A DNA stretch of 64,000 nucleotides from Bacillus australimaris (lineage in GTDB: Bacteria > Bacillota > Bacilli > Bacillales > Bacillaceae): NCBI RefSeq assembly GCF_001307105.1, contig NZ_LGYN01000027.1, positions 186,001 through 250,000 of the forward strand, given 5' to 3'. Each line of letters starts with the position of its first letter. The stretch's first letter is position 1. The position numbers and the translations under genes were made by a program. Positions 1 through 7,842 of this stretch are shown in pieces. The notes below the pieces were generated by a model. The model saw only the letters and a program-made list of their open reading frames with translations. It was not told the origin of the DNA and did not search any database.

Positions 1-790
1 TCATTCAAAAACGTTTTACCGCGCCTTTTCCATGCTGCCTAAAAAGAAGAGGCAGGCAGTCTGGGCTGTGTATTCTTTTTGCAGGAGAGCAGATGATATT
101 GTCGATGAGTCCCCTTCTCCAAAAGAGGATCTTGCATCCTTTAGGGAGACGTTTGATCGATTTTTACACGGCGAGGTAGACCGAAATGATCCGATGTGGG
201 TGGCGTTAGAGCATACATTTCAAGAGTTTCGGATGGATGAGTCCCCGTTCCGTGATTTGCTGCATGGACAGGAGATGGATTTAGAACAGCATCGATACGA
301 AACGTTAGATGAACTGCTCATCTATTCCTATCATGTTGCTAGTACCGTTGGACTCATGCTGCTTCCAATTATTGCACCGCGTAAAAAAGAGCAGCTAAAA
401 GAAGCAGCCATTTCGTTAGGTATTGGTATGCAACTGACCAATATCCTTCGTGACATTGGCGAGGATCAGGCTGAAAGAGGCCGCATTTATTTGCCAAAGC
501 AAGTGATGGATCAATTCGGGTACACAGAGAAAGAATTGCAGGAAGGGGTTGTCAATCAGGCCTTCCAGCATGTGTGGGAGTACATTGCTTTTGAGGCAGA
601 GGCATACTACGAAGAGTTTTTTGACTATCTTCATGAATTCCCGCTTTATTCACGTATACCGGTGAAAGCAGCTGCCCACTTTTATAAAGCCATTTTAGAT
701 AAAACAAGAGAAAACGAATACCGGGTCTTTACAGAGCGGTCATTTATTTCAAAACAGGAAAAAGCACTTATTTTAGAGGATATTATGTAA
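1..790 (+). CDS. yisP: Squalene/phytoene synthase-like YisP (5' truncated by window)
   Basis: The frame is open from base 2 and reads HSKTFYRAFSMLPKKKR, so the true start lies left of the window and the ATG at base 32 is internal; 262 residues are visible. The two Asp-rich motifs of the squalene/phytoene synthase superfamily are present: RRADDIVDE near the visible N-terminus and NILRDIGEDQAERGR in the middle. Family knowledge: B. subtilis YisP was first linked to polyisoprenoid lipids in membrane microdomains and biofilm, and was later reported to act mainly as a farnesyl diphosphate phosphatase releasing farnesol. Which activity holds here cannot be read from sequence. It converges on yisQ, with a shared terminator between them. 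Confidence 0.9.
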   Translation, partial: HSKTFYRAFSMLPKKKRQAVWAVYSFCRRADDIVDESPSPKEDLASFRETFDRFLHGEVDRNDPMWVALEHTFQEFRMDESPFRDLLHGQEMDLEQHRYETLDELLIYSYHVASTVGLMLLPIIAPRKKEQLKEAAISLGIGMQLTNILRDIGEDQAERGRIYLPKQVMDQFGYTEKELQEGVVNQAFQHVWEYIAFEAEAYYEEFFDYLHEFPLYSRIPVKAAAHFYKAILDKTRENEYRVFTERSFISKQEKALILEDIM

Positions 791-810
791 AAAAGATGCT
801 GATAAAGAAG

Positions 811-838
811 AAAAAGGACTGCACACGCAGTCCTTTTT
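811..838. terminator. Bidirectional terminator between yisP and yisQ
   Basis: A perfect 12-bp stem (AAAAAGGACTGC and its complement) encloses an ACAC loop. It is A-rich on one side and T-rich on the other, so it can serve both converging genes. Confidence 0.9.
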
Positions 839-2213
839 ATGTGGATGAAAAACGATACTCCGTCCAAACCCTTGAACGCCAGCGTCTATACATGAAAATG
901 CCTCTTACCCATTCATCCACGATAAAAGAAATCCAAACTCCGACGAGACCCATTTCAAGCTGAATGCCTAACAAGTAAGCGATCGGAAGCCCAATTCCCC
1001 ACATTGAAATCATCGCCATATACACTGGAAACTTCGCGTCGCCAGCAGCCCGCAATGAATTGATAATGACCATATTAAATGAACGCCCCGGTTCTAAAAT
1101 GATCGTCAATAGGAGGAGTGTGGCGGCGATTTGAATGATCTCGCGATTGCTAGTGAAAAATGCAAGCAAATGCGCCGATGATAAAGATAATACAGTGGAA
1201 GAAAGAAGAGAGATCGCAATGGCCCAGTATAAGCTTTTCATGCATCTGCGATAGGCAGCATCGAATTCTTTCGCCCCAATATGGCGCCCGATTAAAATTT
1301 GTGTCCCTTGGCTAATCGCTGCACCAAACAACATAATGAACATCATCAAATTTTGAGTATAGACTTTTGCTGCTAAAGCCTGCGTCCCCATAAATGTAAT
1401 AAACAGTGTGATGATCATTTGAGAGCCGTTATAAGAAAGCTGTTCTCCAGCAGAAGGAATGCCGATTTTTAGCAGCTTTTTTAAATGCGTCCGCTGGATG
1501 TGAAACATGTTCTTCAGCGAAAAGCGTAATCCAATTCGGCGGCGGACAATGAGGATCATCGCTATTAATCCGATCAATCGAGCTAGTGAGGTTGAAAAGG
1601 CGACTCCCATGACACCCAAAACTGGAAAGCCAAACGGACCAAAAATGACCAAATAATTGCCGGCAACGTTGAGCAAGTTCATTCCGATGGTGACATACAT
1701 CGTGTCTCTCGTGTATCCATAGCTTTTTAAAATAGCACTATACGTCATAATAAGTGCTTGAATAAAGGAAAGCAGCCCGACAATTTGTAAAAATACCGCC
1801 GCATCCGGCATGAGCTCACTTGATAAGCCCATCATGTGCAGGATTGGAACAGCTAATACAAACATGAGGAGACTAATGACAAAGCTAATCAAGAAGTTGG
1901 TACCGAGTGAGACATAGGCGACTTGAGTTGCTTCCTGCTTGCGGTTAGCTCCTAAGAGCTGCGCAATCACAATGGTCGTACCTGTTGTAATGAAGCTGAA
2001 CATGACAATTAATAAATTCAGCAGCTGGTTACTGACACCTACTGCGGCCACACTGTTATCAGAATATTGGCTGAGCATGAGTGTATCTGCGCTCCCCATG
2101 AGCATATATAAAGAGATTTCAATAAAAATAGGCCAAGTTAATGCAAATAATGAAGGGTGGTTTCTCTCATTTTTGGCTTGAACCTTTTGATAAGACAGGG
2201 TTTGCGATTTCAT
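837..2213 (-). CDS. yisQ: MATE-family multidrug/Na+ antiporter YisQ
   Basis: This is a polytopic membrane protein of 458 residues, the usual MATE length, with about twelve hydrophobic segments in two repeats. Recognisable family stretches are SLFALTWPIFIEISLYMLMGSADTLMLSQY at the N-terminus (read in pieces) and the second-half counterpart KIGIPSAGEQLSYNGSQM. MATE proteins expel cationic drugs or metabolites using Na+ or H+ gradients; the substrate is unknown. I chose the ATG at 2213 over the GTG at 2216 because the AAAGGGGGG ribosome site sits 7 nt away. It is divergent from yisR, which makes YisR a candidate regulator. Confidence 0.88.
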   Translation of the reverse strand: MKSQTLSYQKVQAKNERNHPSLFALTWPIFIEISLYMLMGSADTLMLSQYSDNSVAAVGVSNQLLNLLIVMFSFITTGTTIVIAQLLGANRKQEATQVAYVSLGTNFLISFVISLLMFVLAVPILHMMGLSSELMPDAAVFLQIVGLLSFIQALIMTYSAILKSYGYTRDTMYVTIGMNLLNVAGNYLVIFGPFGFPVLGVMGVAFSTSLARLIGLIAMILIVRRRIGLRFSLKNMFHIQRTHLKKLLKIGIPSAGEQLSYNGSQMIITLFITFMGTQALAAKVYTQNLMMFIMLFGAAISQGTQILIGRHIGAKEFDAAYRRCMKSLYWAIAISLLSSTVLSLSSAHLLAFFTSNREIIQIAATLLLLTIILEPGRSFNMVIINSLRAAGDAKFPVYMAMISMWGIGLPIAYLLGIQLEMGLVGVWISFIVDEWVRGIFMYRRWRSRVWTEYRFSST

Positions 2214-2231
2214 CACGTAGCCCCCCTTTCG

Positions 2232-2248
2232 TATAAATCCGATTTATA
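2232..2248. promoter_or_regulatory. Perfect 17-bp palindrome in the yisQ/yisR divergent region
   Basis: TATAAATC-C-GATTTATA has two exact 8-bp arms around one base. It lies 19 bp upstream of the yisQ start and overlaps the proposed -35 of yisR. Position and symmetry suggest an operator for a dimeric repressor; the protein is unknown. AraC-family proteins such as YisR usually bind direct repeats. Confidence 0.5.
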
Positions 2249-2271
2249 GTGTACCTTGCATCGACTATAAT
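2243..2271 (+). promoter_or_regulatory. Candidate sigma-A promoter of yisR
   Basis: The -10 TATAAT at 2266-2271 is perfect. It is 17 bp from a weak -35 (TTTATA, 2243-2248), which overlaps the palindrome at 2232-2248. Confidence 0.45.
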
Positions 2272-2327
2272 AAGAAGAGATGAAACCGAAACTTATTGGA
2301 GAAATCCGACTTCGTAAGGAGATGAAT

Positions 2328-3194
2328 ATGGATCGATTTATTACATTTACAGTACCGCCGTTTCCTATTTATATTGCTTCAGGCAAAGGTGTTTTTCATC
2401 AAGGAGAAAGACATATCTCTAGAACCTTCACTGTATTTGATCTTCTCTATGTCACAAAGGGTGAACTATGGATAACAGAGGATGAGAGGGCTTATCACGT
2501 AAAAGAAGGTGAATATATCATTCTTTCACCGGGCTTATCTCATGGTGGACATTTGCCATGTGAAGAGGACACCCACTATGAGTGGCTACATTTCTCAATT
2601 GATCCATTTGAGCTGTCGAACCGGCCGAGAGAACACTGGATTGATATGAAACAAAATCAAGCCACCTTCGAAAAGCCGGCAACATATGAATTCAGCCTGC
2701 CCCGTTTAGGACAAGTGAAAGGACGAAGTGTGTTAGAAAAGCATCTTTCAGCAATGAGAGCACTAAATCATGATGCATCTGAACTTCCACTGAAAAAACA
2801 GCTTCTATTTGAGGAACTAGTCATCCATTTACAAAAAGAAGCATTCCATATGCCAAGTGCAAAGGAGACCGTTGCATCAGAAGTGGTTCACTATCTTGAG
2901 CGCCACTTTATGAAGAAATTACACATGGAGCAGCTTGCAGAAAAGCTGCACTATCATCCTGATTACATGACAAGATGTATGAAGACAGTATATGGATTGA
3001 CACCAAACCAATACAGTCATCGTCTCAAAATCGAAAAAGCCAAAAGCATGCTGGCCTCAACGAATGAAAAAATTGCAGCCATTGCAGAGTATGTAGGCAT
3101 TGACGATCCTACTTATTTTTCGAAGCTGTTTCGGCAAAACGAAGGCATGACGCCGATCGAGTACCGTCATTTAGTCAAAAGAACAACAAAGTAA
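2328..3194 (+). CDS. yisR: AraC-family transcriptional regulator YisR
   Basis: This 288-residue regulator has an N-terminal cupin-like sensor (about 1-150, with VKEGEYIILSPGLSHGG) and a C-terminal double helix-turn-helix (about 190-285). The latter carries the typical MEQLAEKLHYHPDYMTR and AEYVGIDDPTYFSKLFR recognition segments. The ATG at 2328 is preferred to that at 2322 because AAGGAG at 2316-2321 then has a 6-nt spacer. It is divergent from yisQ and only 14 bp before the next GNAT gene, so it is probably co-transcribed with it. The ligand is unknown; cupin-type AraC proteins often sense sugars. Confidence 0.88.
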   Translation: MDRFITFTVPPFPIYIASGKGVFHQGERHISRTFTVFDLLYVTKGELWITEDERAYHVKEGEYIILSPGLSHGGHLPCEEDTHYEWLHFSIDPFELSNRPREHWIDMKQNQATFEKPATYEFSLPRLGQVKGRSVLEKHLSAMRALNHDASELPLKKQLLFEELVIHLQKEAFHMPSAKETVASEVVHYLERHFMKKLHMEQLAEKLHYHPDYMTRCMKTVYGLTPNQYSHRLKIEKAKSMLASTNEKIAAIAEYVGIDDPTYFSKLFRQNEGMTPIEYRHLVKRTTK

Positions 3195-3208
3195 AGGAGC
3201 GTGAATAG

Positions 3209-3781
3209 ATGAAAAGGGAAAAAGAAGAGCTTGTGAATATACGACCATTAAACGAAACTGATTTAGAAGAGGTGTGGCATTTAAAATTTAAAGCACCAGA
3301 TCAGTCCTATCGAAAGTGGAATGCCCCTTATTTTGAAGAACACGAGATCCCGCTTTCTGCATTTAAGAAACGATACTTGCAGGATGAATCCATTCCGCCG
3401 AAGCTGTATGGCATTGAAATAGATGGAGACATCAAAGGCACTGTGTCTTATTATTGGGAGAACGAACGTACACGATGGCTTGAATGCGGCATAATCATTT
3501 ATGACTCACGCTTTTGGAGCGGGGGCATAGGGACAAAGGCGTTAAACCTATGGATTGATGTACTATTTTCGCACATTGATATCCCTCGAATTGGTCTTAC
3601 AACATGGTCAGGGAATGAACGGATGATGCGCTGTGCAGAGAAATGTGGATTTGTCCTTGAGGGAAGATTGAGAAAGGTTCGGTACTATCAAGGAGAGTAT
3701 TTTGATTCGATGCGCTATGGAATGCTGAGAGAAGAATGGCGAAGTCTTCCGCGCCATTCCTCTGAACAATCATCATATTAG
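3209..3781 (+). CDS. GNAT N-acetyltransferase (RimJ/RimL type)
   Basis: The 190-residue single-domain acetyltransferase starts at an ATG preceded by AAAGGAG. The acetyl-CoA binding region is visible as GIIIYDSRFWSGGIGTKAL (about 95-115), and the C-terminal NERMMRCAEKCGFVLEGRLR is the hallmark of the RimJ/RimL subgroup. Such enzymes acetylate protein N-termini, aminoglycoside-like or amino-acid substrates; the target here is unknown. The 14-bp gap from yisR indicates one transcript. Confidence 0.8.
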   Translation: MKREKEELVNIRPLNETDLEEVWHLKFKAPDQSYRKWNAPYFEEHEIPLSAFKKRYLQDESIPPKLYGIEIDGDIKGTVSYYWENERTRWLECGIIIYDSRFWSGGIGTKALNLWIDVLFSHIDIPRIGLTTWSGNERMMRCAEKCGFVLEGRLRKVRYYQGEYFDSMRYGMLREEWRSLPRHSSEQSSY

Positions 3782-3850
3782 GACAAAAGTATCGTAATAT
3801 TTGAATAAACGAAGAAGATTGATATAAAGGGGGTTTTACTCTAGAGAATC

Positions 3851-4125
3851 ATGGGACTATTCGTTTCACTGCTGTGTTATCTATTTATGGTTTGATGTGC
3901 CAAAGCATAACAAAGACCAATGGCTGTGAGCCATCTTAGGCTTGCAATTTAGTACCACCATAATCGGTATTGAATTGAACAAGGCAGATAGGAAGGGGCT
4001 GAACTGGACTTCATATTTTTAGCATCTTGTTTGATCTCATGCTGCTCATCTCTATTTTGATCGATATCATTCTTTTTATCAGATGGGTCCTTCATGAAGA
4101 AGGGCTTTTTTGTTTGATCTTTTGA
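3851..4125 (+). pseudogene. Decayed small integral membrane protein gene
   Basis: Three consecutive frames read as one coherent small membrane protein. From ATG 3851 the text is MGLFVSLLCYLF. The +1 frame from about 3888 gives WFDVPKHNKDQWL, then an in-frame TGA at 3927, then AILGLQFSTTIIGIEL up to a TAG at 4020. The next frame from 4021 gives SILFDLMLLISILIDIILF, ending at TGA 4123-4125. The second frame change falls in a T5 run (4016-4020). Two frameshifts plus a stop argue for genuine decay. The 3' end overlaps the end of the opposite-strand acetyltransferase. I do not recognise the parent family. Confidence 0.6.
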
Positions 4126-4628
4126 GCCGGGACACCTGCAATGACGATTTGCTCTTCATGAAAGGAACGATTCACCACGGCATTAGCTCCGATTGAAATA
4201 TGATTCGCAATATAAATGTCTCCAAACAGCTTAGCTCCAGGGCCAATCCATACGTGATCGCCAATGGTTGGTACATCCTTTTCATGATGGTTTTGGCCAA
4301 TATTCACCCCTTGATGAATATCACAAAATGCCCCAATTTTAGCGTGCTTGTTTACAATTAACAGACCAGTATGATTGATTCTAAGGCCGGGGCCAAAGAC
4401 GCCAATCGGGATATCAAAGCCAAGCTGCATGCCTTTCTTTTTATGTAAATAGCGATAAAACCATTTTCGCAATGCAGCACCGCTATGAGAATAGTATTCA
4501 TATTTTCGTAAATACCTTTGATATTTCCATATATCGTCCCCAAACCACTTTGGCCTTCTGCGTGTGATCGCCAATGCTTTTTTATCCTGCGCCAAGTAGT
4601 GGTGAAGGTCATGCTTCGTTAAAATCAA
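4092..4628 (-). CDS. Left-handed beta-helix (hexapeptide) acetyltransferase, serine O-acetyltransferase-like
   Basis: The C-terminal half carries hexapeptide repeats typical of CysE/capsule acetyltransferases: GPGLRINHTGLLIVNKHAKIG (in pieces), GAFCDIHQGVNIGQ, PTIGDHVWIGPGAKLFGDI and IGANAVVNRSF. The protein ends with the GVPAQKIK signature of the CoA-binding turn. It probably transfers an acetyl group to a hydroxyl of a small molecule or sugar. I prefer the TTG start at 4628 (178 residues), because GGAGGG lies 7 nt upstream; an upstream ATG at 4643 lies before that site. It is divergent from the siderophore operon, but no link to it is demonstrated. Confidence 0.75.
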   Translation of the reverse strand: MILTKHDLHHYLAQDKKALAITRRRPKWFGDDIWKYQRYLRKYEYYSHSGAALRKWFYRYLHKKKGMQLGFDIPIGVFGPGLRINHTGLLIVNKHAKIGAFCDIHQGVNIGQNHHEKDVPTIGDHVWIGPGAKLFGDIYIANHISIGANAVVNRSFHEEQIVIAGVPAQKIKQKSPSS

Positions 4629-4936
4629 CAGATCTCCCTCCATTCCTGTTCGTTTTAGAGAAATTATACCATTAAAACCATTTATATCAATAAGAATGGT
4701 GTGATTTTTTCAACTTTTTACCTTCGTTTCATCTAAATTTCTATATAAAATAAGCTCTTTATGTCGAGTAGAACAAAAGAACCAGGAAGATTGATTTGTA
4801 ATTTTTTTCAATATCAAAAGGGCGCATGCGTTCGATCTCTTTATGGCAGTAGGTGTTTGTAAAAATTACTCGAAAATACTCATTAAAAAGAGAATATTGT
4901 ATTCATATGCTATTAGAATCATCTTTTTGAATCCAA
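4629..4936. other. AT-rich intergenic stretch
   Basis: About 300 bases lie between the acetyltransferase start and the siderophore promoter. I see no open frame with a ribosome site and no strong hairpin. It presumably holds the acetyltransferase promoter, which I could not place. Confidence 0.4.
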
Positions 4937-4966
4937 TTGACTTTCCTATCCCACATCCTCTAGGCT
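4937..4966 (+). promoter_or_regulatory. Candidate promoter of siderophore operon
   Basis: TTGACT (4937-4942) and a poor -10 TAGGCT (4961-4966) are 18 bp apart. They lie just upstream of the Fur box, so Fur binding would cover the start site. Confidence 0.4.
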
Positions 4967-4978
4967 AATAAATGAAAA

Positions 4979-4993
4979 TGATAATCTTTATCA
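4979..4993. promoter_or_regulatory. Fur box of siderophore operon
   Basis: TGATAATCTTTATCA matches the Bacillus 7-1-7 Fur consensus TGATAATNATTATCA at all but one defined position. It sits directly before the ribosome site of the first biosynthetic gene. Iron-replete repression is predicted. Confidence 0.88.
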
Positions 4994-5012
4994 ATTGGAG
5001 GAGTGTTTTATT

Positions 5013-6359
5013 ATGTCCATCAAAACCGTTTCTAAAAATCAGCAATTTTTAGAGCAGCAAAGTCAAAGAGAATCTAATGCAAGGTCTTACCCGAGACGGT
5101 TCCCATTAGCCATGCAAAAAGCCGAGGGTATGATCGTGACAGATGCAGATGGCAGAGAGTTTTATGACTGTCTGGCAGGTGCAGGAACACTTGCACTTGG
5201 TCACAATCATCCGGTTGTTATAGAAGCTATTGAACGTATGCTTCATGAAAAAAGACCATTGCATACGTTGGACATAACCTCAGAAATAAAAGAAGAATTT
5301 GTGAGTGAGATTTTTTCACACCTGCCCGAAGAGTTTGCAAAGAGAGCAAAAATTCAATTTTGTGGACCAACTGGCGGTGATGCCATAGAAGCAGCTATTA
5401 AATTAGTCAAGACAGCGACAGGAAATCGTTCCATTCTTTCCTTCCACGGTGCCTATCACGGGGCGACACATGGCACGATGTCATTAAGCGGTAATTTATC
5501 TCCAAAGGAAAGAGTGCAAGGGTTAATACCAGATGTGCATTTCCTGCCTTATCCATATGAATATCGCTGCCCATTCGGAATTGGCGGTAAAAATTCACAC
5601 CGCATTTCCAGTTCTTATATCGAGCGTGTATTAAATGATCCTGAAAGTGGTATTCTTCCGCCAGCAGCTATGATCTTTGAAGCAGTGCAAGGTGAGGGAG
5701 GCTCAATTCCAGCATCTATTGAATGGATACAAGAAATGAGAAGAATCACAAAAGAAAAAGGCATTCCGCTTATTATCGATGAGGTTCAATCAGGCATTGG
5801 CCGAACAGGTAAGATGTTTGCCTTTGAACATGCGGGAATTGTGCCAGACGTCATTGTATTATCAAAAGCAATTGGTGGAAGCCTTCCGCTCTCAGTTGTC
5901 ATTTATGATCAAGACTTGGATCAATGGAATCCTGGTGCACACATTGGTACATTCAGAGGAAATCAAATGGCGATGGCTGCAGGAACCGCTACGCTTAAAT
6001 TTATAAAAGAAACCAATTTGCTTGATCATGTAGATCAGTTAGGTGATCGCATGCAGGCTTATCTAAAAGACATTCAAAAACACGTACCAGCTATCGGTGA
6101 TGTTCGAGGAAGAGGATTAATGATTGGTGTTGAAATCGTCGATCCAAATGAGAAGCAGGATGTGGATGGCAGCTATCCAGCCAATCCAGAGCTAGCCAGT
6201 CTCATTCAAAAGAATTGCTTCGATAAAGGCTTAATTGTAGAGACAGGAGGCCGTTTCGGAAGCGTGGTTCGATTCTTACCGCCATTGATCATGACGGAGG
6301 AGCAGCTTGAACAAGTTATCGCTATTTTTAAAGAGGCCGTTTACGATGCAATCAACTAA
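5013..6359 (+). CDS. Diaminobutyrate-2-oxoglutarate aminotransferase (RhbA-type)
   Basis: This class III PLP aminotransferase of 448 residues should convert aspartate semialdehyde plus glutamate to L-2,4-diaminobutyrate, the first step to 1,3-diaminopropane. Visible signatures are the CoA-like PLP pocket LSFHGAYHGATHGTMSLSG (in pieces), LIIDEVQSGIGRTG with the cofactor Asp, and the Schiff-base lysine in VLSKAIGGSLPLS. ATG 5013 follows GGAGGAG at 4997-5003; a longer TTG reading from 4995 would include the ribosome site itself. It is the first gene of a six-gene operon in rhbABCDEF order and overlaps the next gene by 14 bp. Confidence 0.9.
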   Translation: MSIKTVSKNQQFLEQQSQRESNARSYPRRFPLAMQKAEGMIVTDADGREFYDCLAGAGTLALGHNHPVVIEAIERMLHEKRPLHTLDITSEIKEEFVSEIFSHLPEEFAKRAKIQFCGPTGGDAIEAAIKLVKTATGNRSILSFHGAYHGATHGTMSLSGNLSPKERVQGLIPDVHFLPYPYEYRCPFGIGGKNSHRISSSYIERVLNDPESGILPPAAMIFEAVQGEGGSIPASIEWIQEMRRITKEKGIPLIIDEVQSGIGRTGKMFAFEHAGIVPDVIVLSKAIGGSLPLSVVIYDQDLDQWNPGAHIGTFRGNQMAMAAGTATLKFIKETNLLDHVDQLGDRMQAYLKDIQKHVPAIGDVRGRGLMIGVEIVDPNEKQDVDGSYPANPELASLIQKNCFDKGLIVETGGRFGSVVRFLPPLIMTEEQLEQVIAIFKEAVYDAIN

Positions 6360-7842
6360 GTCTTCTGTTGATTCATTATTTATCAATCAAAGCCAGCTTG
6401 GAAGAGAGTCCTTCCAAGCGGCTCTTCATACATCTATCGACAGCTTACTGGATCAGTGGCAAAAAGACAAAGGCCCATACAGTGGAATATTGCCTGGGAA
6501 ATTAACGGATAGTGTCGAATCGTTATTTCAGTTTCAACCATCTGGAGAATCAATTGAATCTGTCTTTCAAGATATTAAACAGCACCTTTTACCGCATTTG
6601 GTTGATGTATCGCACCCTAAATGCTTGGCACATTTGCATTGCCCGCCGCTCATTCCTGCACTTGCTGCAGAAGTGATGGTGAGCTCATTTAACCAATCAA
6701 TGGATTCCTTCGATCAAAGTGGTATTGCTTCTTTGGTTGAGGAGGAAATCCTAAAGTGGCTGTGTGCAAAGTTTTCTTATGGAGACCTGGCAGATGGGAC
6801 ATTTACGAGCGGTGGAACCCAATCTAACTATATGGGGCTGCTTCTTGCGAGAGATGCATTTTGTGAAAATAAATGGCAATGGAATGTTCAGCAGAAAGGC
6901 TTACCAAGTGAAGCTCACCGCATGAGAATTCTTTGTTCTAAAAATGCCCACTTCACTGTGAAAAAGTCTGCATCCCAGCTAGGCTTAGGGGAGCAGGCAG
7001 TCGTTCTAGTAGAGACGGATGAGCATCACCGAATGGACCTCAAGGATTTGCAGAAGAAGCTTGTTGAGTTAAAGGAGCAGGATCTTCTGCCATTTGCGAT
7101 AGTGGCGACTTGCGGGACAACTGATTTTGGCAGTATTGACCCAGTTCGAGATGTATATGACATCGTCAAACCATACGGTCTATGGATTCATGCAGATGCT
7201 GCCTATGGTGGAGCGCTTGTATTAAGTGAAACCTACCGAGATAAATTAGATGGTGTTGAGCTTGCTGATTCAATCACGATCGACTTTCATAAACAATTTT
7301 ATCAGCCGATCTCTTGCGGGGCATTTTTGCTGAAGGATAAAAGACATTTTGGCTTGATCAATTATCATGCAGATTATCTCAATCCAAAAGAAGATGAACT
7401 GGATGGAATACTACATCTCGTCAATAAATCTGTCCAAACGACGCGTCGATTTGATGCACTGAAATTGCTTCTGTCCCTTCGGATGATTGGAGAAGAAGGG
7501 TTCGGTGAGATCATTGACCACACCATTCAATTTGCAAAGAATGTAGCTGCGCTGATTGATAGAAATGATCACCTTGAAGTAATCAATCCTGAGCCAGAAA
7601 TCAATGCAGTTGTGTTTCGATTTAAGGATGATCATCAAGCAGATGACATCAATAAAATCATCCATCGAACGTTATTCAAATCAGGAACTGCTGTCATTGC
7701 GAAAACAATGGTAGATGGTCATACATGCTTAAAATTCACTTTGTTAAATCCGAGAACGACAATGGCACATATTAAGGAAATCCTTTCTGACATCGTTGAT
7801 ATCGGGATCGCTCATATTCAATCCGGGAGGGTACTACGTTGA
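6346..7842 (+). CDS. L-2,4-diaminobutyrate decarboxylase (RhbB-type)
   Basis: This group II PLP decarboxylase has 498 residues and makes 1,3-diaminopropane from 2,4-diaminobutyrate. The family landmarks are TSGGTQSNYMGLL, the cofactor region VATCGTTDFGSIDP, HADAAYGGA with the PLP-contacting Asp, and the lysine in TIDFHKQFYQPISCGAF. The ATG at 6346 has AAAGAGG 8 nt upstream. An in-frame TTG at 6307 would extend the protein deep into the aminotransferase gene and lacks support. Its stop TGA overlaps the TTG start of the next gene, suggesting translational coupling. Confidence 0.9.
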   Translation: MQSTKSSVDSLFINQSQLGRESFQAALHTSIDSLLDQWQKDKGPYSGILPGKLTDSVESLFQFQPSGESIESVFQDIKQHLLPHLVDVSHPKCLAHLHCPPLIPALAAEVMVSSFNQSMDSFDQSGIASLVEEEILKWLCAKFSYGDLADGTFTSGGTQSNYMGLLLARDAFCENKWQWNVQQKGLPSEAHRMRILCSKNAHFTVKKSASQLGLGEQAVVLVETDEHHRMDLKDLQKKLVELKEQDLLPFAIVATCGTTDFGSIDPVRDVYDIVKPYGLWIHADAAYGGALVLSETYRDKLDGVELADSITIDFHKQFYQPISCGAFLLKDKRHFGLINYHADYLNPKEDELDGILHLVNKSVQTTRRFDALKLLLSLRMIGEEGFGEIIDHTIQFAKNVAALIDRNDHLEVINPEPEINAVVFRFKDDHQADDINKIIHRTLFKSGTAVIAKTMVDGHTCLKFTLLNPRTTMAHIKEILSDIVDIGIAHIQSGRVLR

